Positions 1-10,809 of a stretch of 64,000 nt of DNA are shown piece by piece (position 1 is the stretch's first letter; every line of letters begins with the position of its first letter). The position numbers and the translations under genes were made by a program. Source of the DNA: Luteimonas galliterrae (lineage in GTDB: Bacteria > Pseudomonadota > Gammaproteobacteria > Xanthomonadales > Xanthomonadaceae); contig NZ_JAMBEP010000002.1 of the NCBI RefSeq assembly GCF_023374055.1, positions 1-64,000 on the forward strand, written 5' to 3'. The notes beneath the pieces were generated by a model. It was not told the DNA's origin, did no database searches, and was given only the letters and a program-made list of their open reading frames with translations.

Positions 1-2
1 GC

Positions 3-3000
3 GCCAGCGCGACCAACTTCGACGCCACCGCGCTGGGGTCCAACTCCATCGCCAGCGGCGACAACTCGGTGGCCGTGGGCGGTGCGCTCTTCGGCTTCAT
101 TCCCACCGAAGCCTCGGGCGACTTCTCCGTCGCGGTGGGCGGCGGCGCCTGGTCGCCGGGCTTCAACTCGGTGGCGCTGGGCAACCTGGCGTCGGCCACG
201 GCCGACAACAGCGTGGCCATCGGCGGCGACTCGGTGGCCGATCGCGAGGACAGCGTGTCGGTGGGTCGTGCCGGCAACGAGCGTCAGATCACCAATGTCG
301 CGGCCGGTACCGAGACCACCGATGCGGTGAACTTCGGCCAGCTGACCGACGCCACGCGCTACTTCCAGGCCAACGGCGCCAACGACGGTACCGATGACGC
401 CGAAGCGGTCGGCGAGTTCGCGATCGCTTCCGGTGCCAACGCGTATGCCGAAGGCGATACCGCCTCGGCTTACGGCGCAGGTTCAGCGGCGATCGGCAAC
501 GGCGCCACCGCCACCGGCAACCAGTCGGCCGCCACGGCCGACAACGCCACCGCCAACGGCAACGGTGCCAATGCGTCGAACACCGGGGCGACCGCCATCG
601 GCGGCCAGCGCGCCTTGGTCGACGATGAAGGCAATCCGATCCTGGACGAAGACGGCAACCCGATGTACGCCAGCACCGAAGCCAGTGGCGTGGACGCCAC
701 CGCGGTCGGTGCCGGATCGTCGGCCACCGGCGAGTTCGGGGCGACGGCGGTGGGTGCTGGCGCTAGCGCCAGCAACTCCTACGCCAATGCGCTGGGCACC
801 GAAGCCTCGGCGTCCGGTTTGCAATCCACCGCGGCCGGCTTCCGCAGCAATGCGTCCGGTGACGGTTCCAGTGCGATTGGCGGTTATACCGTCGCCACCG
901 CGTTCGGCGCCTCGGCCCTGGGCTACGGCTCGGAAGCCACCAACGACAACGCCACCGCGGTCGGCTTCGCCGCCGCGGCCAGCGGCGCGGAGAGCACCGC
1001 GGTGGGCGGCACGACGTTCTTCGGCCTGATCAACACCCGCGCCAGCGGCACCGGCGGTTCGGCGTTCGGCAACGGCGCTTGGGCCACCGGCGAGTACTCC
1101 ACCTCGATCGGCCACAACAGCTGGGCCGCGCAGGACGACACCGTGGCCATCGGCGTGAACAGCTACGCCAATGCGGCCAACAGCGTCGCGCTGGGCGCCG
1201 GTTCGTTCACCGACCGCGAGAACACCGTCTCGGTGGGCGATGCGGGCAGCGAGCGGCAGATTACCAATGTCGCGGCGGGCACCGAAGACACCGATGCGGT
1301 CAATGTCGCGCAGTTGAACGAGACGACTGACGCGGCTACGCGTTACTTCCAAGCCAACGGGGCCAACGACGGTACCGATGACGCCGAAGCGGTCGGCGAG
1401 TTCGCCATCGCTTCCGGTGCCAACGCGTATGCCGAAGGCGATACCGCCTCGGCTTACGGCGCAGGTTCAGCGGCGATCGGCAACGGCGCCACCGCCACCG
1501 GCAACCAGTCGGCCGCCACGGCCGACAACGCCACCGCCAACGGCAACGGTGCCAATGCGTCGAACACCGGGGCGACCGCCATCGGCGGCCAGCGCGCCTT
1601 GGTCGACGATGAAGGCAATCCGATCCTGGACGAAGACGGCAACCCGATGTACGCCAGCACCGAAGCCAGTGGCGTGGACGCCACCGCGGTCGGTGCCGGA
1701 TCGTCGGCCACCGGCGAGTTCGGGGCGACGGCCGTGGGTGCCGGTGCATCGGCCTCGAACTCTTACGCCAACGCGCTGGGCACCGAAGCCTCGGCGTCCG
1801 GTTTGCAATCCACCGCGGCCGGCTTCCGCAGCAATGCGTCGGGTGACGGTTCCAGTGCGATTGGCGGTTATACCGTCGCCACCGCATTCGGCGCCTCGGC
1901 CCTGGGCTACGGCTCGGAAGCCACCAGCGACAACGCCACCGCGGTCGGCTTCGCCGCGGCGGCCAGCGGCGCGGAGAGCACCGCGGTGGGCGGCACGACG
2001 TTCTTCGGCCTGATCAACACCCGCGCCAGCGGCACCGGCGGTTCGGCGTTCGGCAACGGCGCTTGGGCCACCGGCGAGTACTCCACCTCGATCGGCCACA
2101 ACAGCTGGGCCGCGCAGGACGACACCGTGGCCATCGGCGTGAACAGCTACGCCAATGCGGCCAACAGCGTCGCGCTGGGCGCAGGCTCGTTCACCGACCG
2201 CGAGAACACGGTCTCGGTGGGCGATGCGGGCAGCGAGCGGCAGATCACCAACGTCGCGGCCGGTACCGAAGACACCGATGCGGTCAACGTCGCGCAGTTG
2301 AACGAAAGCACGGCTGCGGCTACGCGTTACTTCCAGGCCAACGGCGCCAACGACGGTACCGATGACGCCGAAGCGGTCGGCGAGTTCGCCATCGCTTCCG
2401 GTGCCAACGCGTATGCCGAAGGCGATACCGCCTCGGCTTACGGCGCAGGTTCAGCGGCGATCGGCAACGGCGCCACCGCCACCGGCAACCAGTCGGCCGC
2501 CACGGCCGACAACGCCACCGCCAACGGCAACGGTGCCAATGCGTCGAACACCGGGGCGACCGCCATCGGCGGCCAGCGCGCCTTGGTCGACGACGAAGGC
2601 AATCCGATCCTGGACGAAGACGGCAACCCGATCTATGCGGCCACCGAAGCCAACGGCGTGGACGCCACTGCGATCGGCGCCGGTGCGACAGCCACGGGTG
2701 AAGCCGGATCCACCGCCATCGGCGCCGGTGCCGCGGCATCGAACTCTTACGCTACCGCGCTGGGCACCGAGGCCTCCGCTTCTGGCTTGCAGGCCACCGC
2801 CAGCGGCTTCCGCGCCAATGCCTCCGGCGACGGTTCGTCGGCCTTCGGCGGCTACACGGTCGCATCCGGTTTCGGCGCCACATCGCTCGGCTACGGTGCG
2901 TGGGCTACCAATAACAACGCCACCGCCATCGGCTTCGATGCGCTGGCCGTAGGCGCCGAGAGCACCGCGATCGGCGGCGTGGCCAACGGTTCGATCAACA

Positions 3001-4601
3001 CCCAGGCCATCGGCACCGGCGGTTCCGCGTTCGGCAACGGCGCCTGGGCCACCGGCGATTACAGCACCGCCATCGGCCACAACAGCTGGGCCTACGGCGA
3101 CGACAGCGTGGCGCTGGGCGTGAACGCGTTGGCGATCGAAGCCAACAGCGTGGCGATCGGCGCCAACTCCGAAGCCGATCGAGCCGATAGCGTCTCAGTC
3201 GGCGCGGCCGGCGCGGAACGCCAGATCACCAACGTCGCCGCAGGCACGCAGGACACCGATGCGGTCAACCTCGCGCAATTGAACGAAGTCGCCGACGGCG
3301 CGGCGCAGACCAGCAAGTTCTTCAAGGCCAACGGCGAGGAAGGCTCGACGGCAGGCGGCGAGAACAGCGTCGCGGCCGGCGCATCGGCCAGTTCCGGCGG
3401 CGCATTGTCGGTAGCGGTCGGCGCGGCCAGCAACGCGCAGGGCGATCTGGCCACCGCAGTGGGCAGCGATGCGCAGGCGCAGGGCGTCAACGGCACCGCG
3501 CTGGGCGCCACCAGCCGGGCCAACGGCACCGGCGCCACCGCGGTCGGCGCCAACGCCAGCGCCTTGGCGAACGGCAGCACGGCCATCGGCCAGGGTGCCA
3601 ACGTCGGTTCGCTCGCCACCAACTCGGTGGCGCTGGGCGCCAATTCGATCGCCACCGCCTCCAACACGGTGTCGATCGGCAGCACCGGCAACGAGCGTCG
3701 CCTCACCAACCTGCGCGCGGGCACCAACGCCACCGATGCGGTCAACGTCGGCCAGATGCAGACCTTCGCCAGCGGCTTGGGCGGCGGCGCCGGCTTCTCG
3801 GCCGGCGCGTTCGTGGCGCCGACCTATACGATCCAGGGCGGCAGCTATCGCAACGTGGGCGCGGCGTTCACCGCGGTCGACAACAAGTTGAACGACTTGC
3901 AAGGCCAGGTGAACAGCATCCAGGTCGGCACGCAAAGCAACGCAACGGCAGGCACCGAGCCGGCCGCGAGCGCGACGGCCTCGCAGCCGACGACGGCCAG
4001 CAGCCGGCCGACCGCGGTCGCGTCGCAGAGCACGCCCGTCGCTTCGGGCGCTACGGCGCAGAACGCGAATGCGATCGGCCAGAACGCGCAGGTGTCCGCC
4101 GAGAACTCGGTGGCGATCGGCGCGGACTCGGTCGCCGACCGCGACAACACGGTCTCGGTGGGCTCGGCGGGCAACGAACGCCAAGTCGCCAACGTGGCCG
4201 CCGGCACGCGCGATACCGATGCCGTCAACGTCAACCAGATGCGCACCGCCAATTCGCAGACGCTGTCGTCCGCGCAGGCCTACACCGACATCCGCTTCAA
4301 CGCGATCGAAGACGATTTCAACGCGTTCCGCGGCGATGTCGACCGCCGGTTCAACGATCAGGACGAGCGCATCGACCAAGTCGGCGCGATGAGTTCGGCG
4401 ATGGTGCAGATGACCGCCAACGCCGCCAACGGCGACAGCCCGCGCGGGCGCATCGCGGTCGGCGCGGGCTTCCTGGGCGGCGAGCAGGCGATCTCGATCG
4501 GTTACGGCAAGAAGATCGGCGATCGCGCGTCGTTCACCCTGGGCGGCGCGTTCAGCGGCGACGAGTCGTCGGCGGGTATCGGTTTCGGTCTGGATCTGTA
4601 G
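3..4601 (+). CDS. YadA-like trimeric autotransporter adhesin, 5' end outside window
   Basis: Outer-membrane trimeric adhesin expected to bind host or abiotic surfaces and to mediate autoaggregation. The reading frame is open from base 3, so the signal peptide and N-terminus lie upstream; about 1532 residues are visible. The body is made of short YadA head repeats of the type A-x-A-x-G-x-x-S, rich in Gly, Ala, Ser and Asn. It is punctuated six times by a neck-like motif (S-V-S-V-G, then ERQ(I/V)(T/A)NVAAGT, then TDAVN and a closing QL or QM; the fifth copy varies) near 250-345, 1215-1320, 2200-2305, 3185-3285, 3665-3760 and 4145-4245. A short low-complexity Thr/Ala/Ser/Gln stretch near 3930-4050 and a coiled-coil-like stalk near 4250-4390 precede the C-terminal YadA anchor, which forms the trimeric 12-stranded barrel. 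Three long near-identical units fill 351-3302. A strong terminator follows. The family call is secure; the ligand is unknown. Confidence 0.93.
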   Translation, partial: ASATNFDATALGSNSIASGDNSVAVGGALFGFIPTEASGDFSVAVGGGAWSPGFNSVALGNLASATADNSVAIGGDSVADREDSVSVGRAGNERQITNVAAGTETTDAVNFGQLTDATRYFQANGANDGTDDAEAVGEFAIASGANAYAEGDTASAYGAGSAAIGNGATATGNQSAATADNATANGNGANASNTGATAIGGQRALVDDEGNPILDEDGNPMYASTEASGVDATAVGAGSSATGEFGATAVGAGASASNSYANALGTEASASGLQSTAAGFRSNASGDGSSAIGGYTVATAFGASALGYGSEATNDNATAVGFAAAASGAESTAVGGTTFFGLINTRASGTGGSAFGNGAWATGEYSTSIGHNSWAAQDDTVAIGVNSYANAANSVALGAGSFTDRENTVSVGDAGSERQITNVAAGTEDTDAVNVAQLNETTDAATRYFQANGANDGTDDAEAVGEFAIASGANAYAEGDTASAYGAGSAAIGNGATATGNQSAATADNATANGNGANASNTGATAIGGQRALVDDEGNPILDEDGNPMYASTEASGVDATAVGAGSSATGEFGATAVGAGASASNSYANALGTEASASGLQSTAAGFRSNASGDGSSAIGGYTVATAFGASALGYGSEATSDNATAVGFAAAASGAESTAVGGTTFFGLINTRASGTGGSAFGNGAWATGEYSTSIGHNSWAAQDDTVAIGVNSYANAANSVALGAGSFTDRENTVSVGDAGSERQITNVAAGTEDTDAVNVAQLNESTAAATRYFQANGANDGTDDAEAVGEFAIASGANAYAEGDTASAYGAGSAAIGNGATATGNQSAATADNATANGNGANASNTGATAIGGQRALVDDEGNPILDEDGNPIYAATEANGVDATAIGAGATATGEAGSTAIGAGAAASNSYATALGTEASASGLQATASGFRANASGDGSSAFGGYTVASGFGATSLGYGAWATNNNATAIGFDALAVGAESTAIGGVANGSINTQAIGTGGSAFGNGAWATGDYSTAIGHNSWAYGDDSVALGVNALAIEANSVAIGANSEADRADSVSVGAAGAERQITNVAAGTQDTDAVNLAQLNEVADGAAQTSKFFKANGEEGSTAGGENSVAAGASASSGGALSVAVGAASNAQGDLATAVGSDAQAQGVNGTALGATSRANGTGATAVGANASALANGSTAIGQGANVGSLATNSVALGANSIATASNTVSIGSTGNERRLTNLRAGTNATDAVNVGQMQTFASGLGGGAGFSAGAFVAPTYTIQGGSYRNVGAAFTAVDNKLNDLQGQVNSIQVGTQSNATAGTEPAASATASQPTTASSRPTAVASQSTPVASGATAQNANAIGQNAQVSAENSVAIGADSVADRDNTVSVGSAGNERQVANVAAGTRDTDAVNVNQMRTANSQTLSSAQAYTDIRFNAIEDDFNAFRGDVDRRFNDQDERIDQVGAMSSAMVQMTANAANGDSPRGRIAVGAGFLGGEQAISIGYGKKIGDRASFTLGGAFSGDESSAGIGFGLDL
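351..3302 (+). repeat. Three tandem 984-bp (328-codon) repeats inside the adhesin
   Basis: Unit boundaries at about 351, 1335 and 2319 are exactly 984 bases apart and keep the reading frame. Units 1 and 2 look almost identical at base level over their whole length, differing at scattered positions such as around 735-760 versus 1720-1745. Unit 3 matches for its first 310 bases or so and then diverges to a similar but clearly different version. Each unit starts with a Tyr-Phe-Gln-Ala-Asn motif, contains an acidic insert (V-D-D-E-G-N then D-E-D-G-N) and ends with the neck motif. This looks like recent duplication of a head-plus-neck module. Copy number could vary by recombination and could be misassembled from short reads. 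Confidence 0.93.
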
Positions 4602-4621
4602 CACGACACGGCAAGCGCAAC

Positions 4622-4656
4622 AAAAAGAAGCCCGGCGCAAGCCGGGCTTCTTTTTT
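4622..4656 (+). terminator. Rho-independent terminator of the adhesin gene
   Basis: Perfect GC stem (gaagcccggc / gccgggcttc) with a short GCAA-type loop, followed by a run of T, 20 bases after the adhesin stop codon. An A-run on the other side lets the stem extend and could make it work in both directions, which would also serve the converging gspE gene. Confidence 0.9.
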
Positions 4657-4657
4657 T

Positions 4658-4726
4658 CGTGGGTGCGAATTCATTCGCACGCTCTTGTCGGTACGGGAAA
4701 AGCGTGCGAATGAATTCGCACCTACG
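4658..4726. repeat. Palindromic GTAG-type intergenic repeat (1)
   Basis: Two arms, gtgggtgcgaattcattcgc and its inverted copy ending in cctac, separated by about 20 bases. Each arm also contains an internal palindrome (gcgaattcattcgc). It has the architecture of the other GTAG palindromes in this window but a different arm sequence, and one terminus reads GTGG instead of GTAG. Confidence 0.75.
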
Positions 4727-4738
4727 AAAAGCGGCGGC

Positions 4739-6454
<1,716 letters not shown>

Positions 6455-6499
6455 GGGCTGCCCGGTGCGTCCGGCGCAACTTTAGCACCCCGCTTCATT

Positions 6500-6578
6500 T
6501 GTAGGAGCGGCTTCAGCCGCGAGCTCTTTAAGCTTGTGTCATTTCGCAGAAAAGCTCGCGGCTGAAGCCGCTCCTACA
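6500..6578. repeat. Palindromic GTAG-type repeat (2), gtaggagcggcttcagccgc family
   Basis: Arms run tgtaggagcggcttcagccg...agct and back as the inverted copy ending in cggctcctaca type sequence, separated by about 30 unrelated bases. Same arm sequence as the copies at 13669, 20891 and 22855. It lies between tal and gspE and could act as a bidirectional hairpin or mRNA-stabilising element. Confidence 0.88.
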
Positions 6579-6586
6579 AGGGCGGG

Positions 6587-7567
6587 CTAGCGCAATTTGG
6601 CGGCGATATCGTCGCGCAGCGCGGCCAGATCCTTGGCGAAGATCGCGATGCCGTCGCGCAGCTTGTCGGTCGCCATCTCGTCCTGGGCCAGATCCCGCTG
6701 GAAACGGTCGGCATCGATAGGCTGGTCGGCGCTGGGCACCGCGGCCATCGGCGATAGGCGGCGCAGCACTGTTCCGGTGTCCTGCTCGAGCCGGTCCAGC
6801 AGATCGGGAGAAATGGTCAGCCGATCGCAACCGGCCAGCGCTTCGATCTGCGCGGTCGAGCGGAACGAAGCGCCCATCACCACCGTCGCCGCGCCGCGAC
6901 GCTTGAACGCGCCGTACACCTTGCGCACGAAGACGACGCCGGGATCCTCGTCAATCGATGACGGGAGCTCGCCGCGCGCCACGTGCCAGTCGAGGATGCG
7001 GCCGACGAAAGGCGACACCAGGAACACACCGGCTTCCGCGCAGGCCAGCGCCTGGGTGTGGTTGAAGATCAAAGTGAGGTTGCAGTCGATGCCTTCGCGC
7101 TGCAATCGCTCCGCGGCGCGTACGCCTTCCCAGGTCGCGGCGACCTTGATCAGCACGCGCTCGCGCGGCACGCCCTGCTCCGCGTACATGGCGATGAACT
7201 CGCGCGCCTTGGCGATGGTCGCTTCGGTGTCGTGCGACAGGTCCGCATCCACTTCGGTCGACACGCGGCCGGGAATCAGCTCCAGCAATTTCTTGCCGAC
7301 GCCGATCGTGAGACGGTCCGCGACCGCGGCGGCGACCGCATCCGCAGCGCCGGACTGAGTGCGGCCCCAGCCCAGCTGCTCTTCGATCAGGTCGGCGTAG
7401 ACCGGCAAATCCAGCGCCTTGCGCACGATGGTAGGGTTGGTGGTGCAGTCGATCGGCCGCAGGCGCTGCACGGCGGCGTAGTCGCCGGTATCGGCCACGA
7501 CCACGGACATTTCGCGCAGTTGCGCGAGTTTTGAGGATTCGGCGACGGGCTTGGGTTGCGTATTCAT
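6587..7567 (-). CDS. tal: Transaldolase
   Basis: Transfers a dihydroxyacetone unit between sugar phosphates in the non-oxidative pentose phosphate pathway; cytoplasmic. The 326 aa match the TalB subfamily in length and motifs: TTNPTIV near the N-terminus, and [11 protein letters not shown], which contains the Schiff-base lysine. The start is taken at the ATG giving MNTQPK; an upstream in-frame ATG would add 27 residues unlike the family. The gene lies 46 bases after the CoA-transferase and may be cotranscribed with it. It would handle pentose phosphates if the neighbouring arabinoside cluster feeds that pathway, which is inference. Confidence 0.95.
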   Translation of the reverse strand: MNTQPKPVAESSKLAQLREMSVVVADTGDYAAVQRLRPIDCTTNPTIVRKALDLPVYADLIEEQLGWGRTQSGAADAVAAAVADRLTIGVGKKLLELIPGRVSTEVDADLSHDTEATIAKAREFIAMYAEQGVPRERVLIKVAATWEGVRAAERLQREGIDCNLTLIFNHTQALACAEAGVFLVSPFVGRILDWHVARGELPSSIDEDPGVVFVRKVYGAFKRRGAATVVMGASFRSTAQIEALAGCDRLTISPDLLDRLEQDTGTVLRRLSPMAAVPSADQPIDADRFQRDLAQDEMATDKLRDGIAIFAKDLAALRDDIAAKLR

Positions 7568-7613
7568 GCGATTTTCCGCGAAAGGCGCTGCGCCGAGTAT
7601 CGCGCAACCCGCG

Positions 7614-8840
7614 TTAACGTTGCCTGCGCTTGGGGTCGCCGCGTGCATCGCGGGCTTCCGCGGATGTGCCGGCGGCGGCGATCACCGCGTCGGAATGCTG
7701 GCCCAGCGTCGGCGCGGCGAACGGCGCCGGCCCCGGCGTGCGGCCGAACTTGATCGGGTGCGTAACGCCGCGGTAACGGCCCACCGCCGGATGCTCGAGG
7801 GTGCCGACCATGCCCTCGGCCAGGACCTGCGGGTGGTCGAACATGTCTTCGATGCGCCTTGCCGCGGCGCAAGGCACGTCGTCGCCGAACAGCGCCTCCC
7901 ATTCGAAGGCGTCGCGCGCGGCGAGCGCGGCATGCAGCTTCGGTACGATTTCGGCGGCGAACTGCGCGCGCTTGCGCACGCTGTCGTAGCGGGCGTCGGC
8001 CGCGAGCGCGCCGAGGCCGGTCTTTTCGCACAGCGCCTTCCAGAAGTGCGCGGTGTTGGCGGAAATGTAGATATAGCCTTCGCGCGTAGGGTGGATGCCG
8101 GTGACGCCGCCGGAGCGCATGTCGCGGCCGATGTCGAGCGACTCGCCCTCGGCCCAGATCATCCGCGCCGACTGCATGGTCAGCGCGCTGCGCAATAAGG
8201 ATATGCCGACGAACTGGCCCAAGCCGCTGCGCTCGCGTTCGTACAGCGCCGAAGACACGCCCGCGGCGAGCAGCGCGGCCGCGTAATAGTCGACGACGGA
8301 GCCGTAGATGATCTCCGGCGCGCCGCCGCGCTTGCCCTGCAACGTGCACATGCCGGTCATGGTCTGCAGCACCTGGTCGTAGCCGGCCTTGTCCTTCATC
8401 GGGCCGGTTTCGCCGTAGCCGGTGACTGCGCAATAGATCAGCCGCGGGTTGATCAGGTTCAGGCGTTCGTGATCGATGCCCAACCGTTTCGGCACGCTGG
8501 GACGGAAGTTGTGCACCAGCACGTCCGCATCGCGCACGAGCTTGAGCAGGACGGCATGGTCCTCGGCCTTCTTGAGATCGAGCACCACGCCGCGCTTGCT
8601 GCGGTTCACGCCGAGGAAGGCCCGGCTCTCGCTCGGCAGCGTGGACGGATACTGGCGCAGGTTGTCGCCGCCGGGCGGCTCGATCTTGAGCACTTCGGCG
8701 CCCTGGTCGGCGAGCAGCGTGCAACCGTAAGGCCCGGCGATGTACGCGCTCAGATCGAGCACGCGCACGCCGTTCAACGGCCCTCGTCCCGTCAGAGTCG
8801 GGCTATCGCTGGCTGCGTTGTCAGGCGTAACGATTTCCAT
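7614..8840 (-). CDS. CaiB/BaiF-type (class III) CoA-transferase
   Basis: Probably moves CoA between carboxylic acids; substrate not identifiable. The 408 aa show the class III pattern: [18 protein letters not shown] at the N-terminus with A-D[11 protein letters not shown], then [16 protein letters not shown], a DVLVHNFRP segment, TGYGETGP, and [11 protein letters not shown] holding the candidate catalytic Asp (about residue 185). The ATG at 8840 is chosen because the Rossmann-like start motif follows soon after; an ATG 63 bases upstream is possible. It sits between transaldolase and the GH127 gene. A CitE-like lyase is 17 kb away on the same strand, so a short dicarboxyl-CoA pathway is conceivable but unproven. 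Confidence 0.85.
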   Translation of the reverse strand: MEIVTPDNAASDSPTLTGRGPLNGVRVLDLSAYIAGPYGCTLLADQGAEVLKIEPPGGDNLRQYPSTLPSESRAFLGVNRSKRGVVLDLKKAEDHAVLLKLVRDADVLVHNFRPSVPKRLGIDHERLNLINPRLIYCAVTGYGETGPMKDKAGYDQVLQTMTGMCTLQGKRGGAPEIIYGSVVDYYAAALLAAGVSSALYERERSGLGQFVGISLLRSALTMQSARMIWAEGESLDIGRDMRSGGVTGIHPTREGYIYISANTAHFWKALCEKTGLGALAADARYDSVRKRAQFAAEIVPKLHAALAARDAFEWEALFGDDVPCAAARRIEDMFDHPQVLAEGMVGTLEHPAVGRYRGVTHPIKFGRTPGPAPFAAPTLGQHSDAVIAAAGTSAEARDARGDPKRRQR

Positions 8841-8940
8841 AGGCTGCGCGTCCGGCAGGTTCCTCGGCGGAGGCCAGGGGCACTCTGATCCATGGCCCGG
8901 CAAAGAAACAGCTTGGCTTCATATGTTCTGGCGCCACAAA

Positions 8941-10809
8941 TTATTGGTTGACGGCGTCGGACGAGGCCGGCGGCCATGAAAGATCGGGCGCCAGAGGCAT
9001 CCAGGTGAGCCTCCAGGCGCCGTCGATGCGACCGCCCGCACAAAAATAAGGAACGAAGACGAGCGGCGCGCGGCCGTCGGGCCGCAATTCGATGCGCGGC
9101 AAGGGGTCCTCCGCCGTCCGCGGCAGGTCTTCCAGCCACGACTGCTCGGGCCCGGTCGGCAGACGCAGGGTCTCCTCGATCTTGTAGCCGTCGATCAACC
9201 CCGTCGCATACGCCAGCGGCCCCCGCGTAATCGCCAGATAGTCGTAGCGCATCACCTGCTGGCGGACCGGGCTGCCGTCCGGCGCGCGCGATTCCTGGAT
9301 GTTGCGATTCGTCGCGCGATGCGTCCGCGGCCGCATCGGAAAGCGCGCGACGATGCGGTCGCCCGGTTTCCAGATGCGATCGATCCTCGCATAGGTTCCT
9401 GGTTCGACGGCGGCATCGACGAGAGCATCGCCGATGCGCAGCGTCGCGCCCTCTGCCCACGAAGGAATCCGGATGTCGATGGCGAATCGCGCCGCTTGTT
9501 CCGGCACGACGTGCAGGACGATGTCGCCTTCGTAAGGATAGGCGGTGCTCTGCTCGATCGCGACCGCACCCGCCTGCGCCAGCTCGAACGCCGTCCTGCC
9601 CGGCCCGAACAGATTGACGGCGATGCCGTCGTCCGTCGCCGTGTACGCGACCGCGGGCAACTCTTCCAACGCCATCGCGCCGCTCGACTTGCAGCAGCGC
9701 CAATAGGTGGTATGCACCCGCCTTCCGTTCGGAAAAGAGTAATAACACCAGTTTTCGCCGTCCGGCGCCTGCGCGCCGAGCAGGTCGTTGTAGGCGCTGC
9801 GTTCGATCTCTTCCGCGTACCGCGCGTCGCCGCCGATCGCAAGCAATTCGCGGTTCAACTGGATCCAGGCGAGGGTCGAACAGGTTTCGACGTAGCCGTA
9901 AGGACTGAACACGCCGGCCGGATTGAACACTTCGCGCGAACGATGCGCCACCCCGCCCCACGGCCCGCCGCCCAGGCTCAGATGCCCGTCGCGTATGCCG
10001 CGCCACAACAGGTCGACGGCGCGCCGGTAATCCGCGTTGCCGGTGGCCTTGTGCAGTTTGGCCAGGCCGACCAGGTTCCAGGCGAGTTGATAGGCCTTGC
10101 CGGTAGCGATCTCGGAAGGATCGCTGCCGGCGAGCGCGCGCGTCAGCAAGGCCAGGTCGGGATTGCGGTCGGCCTGTTCGAGTATGCGCAAGGCGAGATC
10201 GAGATAACGGCGCTCGCCGGTGGCGAAATACAGCTCCGTCGCAGGATCCATCAGCACCGTGGCCGACATGCCGTGATGATTGCCCAATTCGGTAATGTCG
10301 ATATCGCCTTCGACCAGCGTGCGCCAGCACAGGTCGCCGATGCGGCGCGCCGCTTCGAGATAGCGCGGCTCCGGAAAATGCCGATGCGTTTCCAGTAGGC
10401 CCAGGATCAGATAGCTATGCGTCCAGATGTCCCAAGTGCGCACGCTGGGCGCGCCGTCCCAGGTGCCTGGCTTGGGCGGCTGGCGGCGCATGAAGCGGCG
10501 CTCCGGCGCGTAGGTGCCGAGATAGCCGTCTTCTTCCTGCACGGACACGAGATAGTCGGCCACGCGGCGTACGTGCGCGGCCAGCGCTTCGTCGCCGCTG
10601 CGTCCCGCCGATTTGGCGGCAGCGTACAGCCATTTGCCGGCGTGTTCGCCGTACCAGTCGCCTTCGGTGTTGTGCTGGCGCCGCTGCGGCGAAAAGATCT
10701 CGATCGCCGGGCTGGTTTCGTCGACGATGAAATGCGACAGGCGCCCGCGCCGGTTCGCGTCCAGCGCTTCGCCCAGCAAACCCTGCAACTGCACTTGCGG
10801 CTGTTTCAT
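8941..10809 (-). CDS. GH127-family beta-L-arabinofuranosidase-like glycoside hydrolase
   Basis: Predicted to remove beta-linked L-arabinofuranose (or a related sugar) from oligosaccharides. The 622 aa start with the family-like arrangement of an (alpha/alpha)6 barrel followed by beta domains. The signature of the GH127 zinc-thiolate site is visible: Glu308-Thr-Cys310 and the pair Cys372-Cys373 in YWRCCKSSG; by analogy with Bifidobacterium HypBA1 one Cys of the pair is the nucleophile. Glu293 (SREVF) is a candidate acid/base residue. No signal peptide is seen, so it should work on imported oligosaccharides in the cytoplasm. Its ATG overlaps the stop of the upstream ThuA/PQQ gene as ATGA, indicating translational coupling. 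Family members also include other specificities, so the exact sugar is uncertain. Confidence 0.85.
   Translation of the reverse strand: MKQPQVQLQGLLGEALDANRRGRLSHFIVDETSPAIEIFSPQRRQHNTEGDWYGEHAGKWLYAAAKSAGRSGDEALAAHVRRVADYLVSVQEEDGYLGTYAPERRFMRRQPPKPGTWDGAPSVRTWDIWTHSYLILGLLETHRHFPEPRYLEAARRIGDLCWRTLVEGDIDITELGNHHGMSATVLMDPATELYFATGERRYLDLALRILEQADRNPDLALLTRALAGSDPSEIATGKAYQLAWNLVGLAKLHKATGNADYRRAVDLLWRGIRDGHLSLGGGPWGGVAHRSREVFNPAGVFSPYGYVETCSTLAWIQLNRELLAIGGDARYAEEIERSAYNDLLGAQAPDGENWCYYSFPNGRRVHTTYWRCCKSSGAMALEELPAVAYTATDDGIAVNLFGPGRTAFELAQAGAVAIEQSTAYPYEGDIVLHVVPEQAARFAIDIRIPSWAEGATLRIGDALVDAAVEPGTYARIDRIWKPGDRIVARFPMRPRTHRATNRNIQESRAPDGSPVRQQVMRYDYLAITRGPLAYATGLIDGYKIEETLRLPTGPEQSWLEDLPRTAEDPLPRIELRPDGRAPLVFVPYFCAGGRIDGAWRLTWMPLAPDLSWPPASSDAVNQ

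Noticed and set aside
351-3302. Transposon or CRISPR-like array
   Set aside because: Repeats are 984 bp, in frame, encode adhesin head domains and have no spacers or terminal inverted repeats.
3195-4640. 481-codon open frame antisense to the adhesin
   Set aside because: Compositional shadow of a GC-rich repetitive gene; Arg/Ala-rich translation without domain features, while the plus-strand frame encodes a clear YadA anchor.
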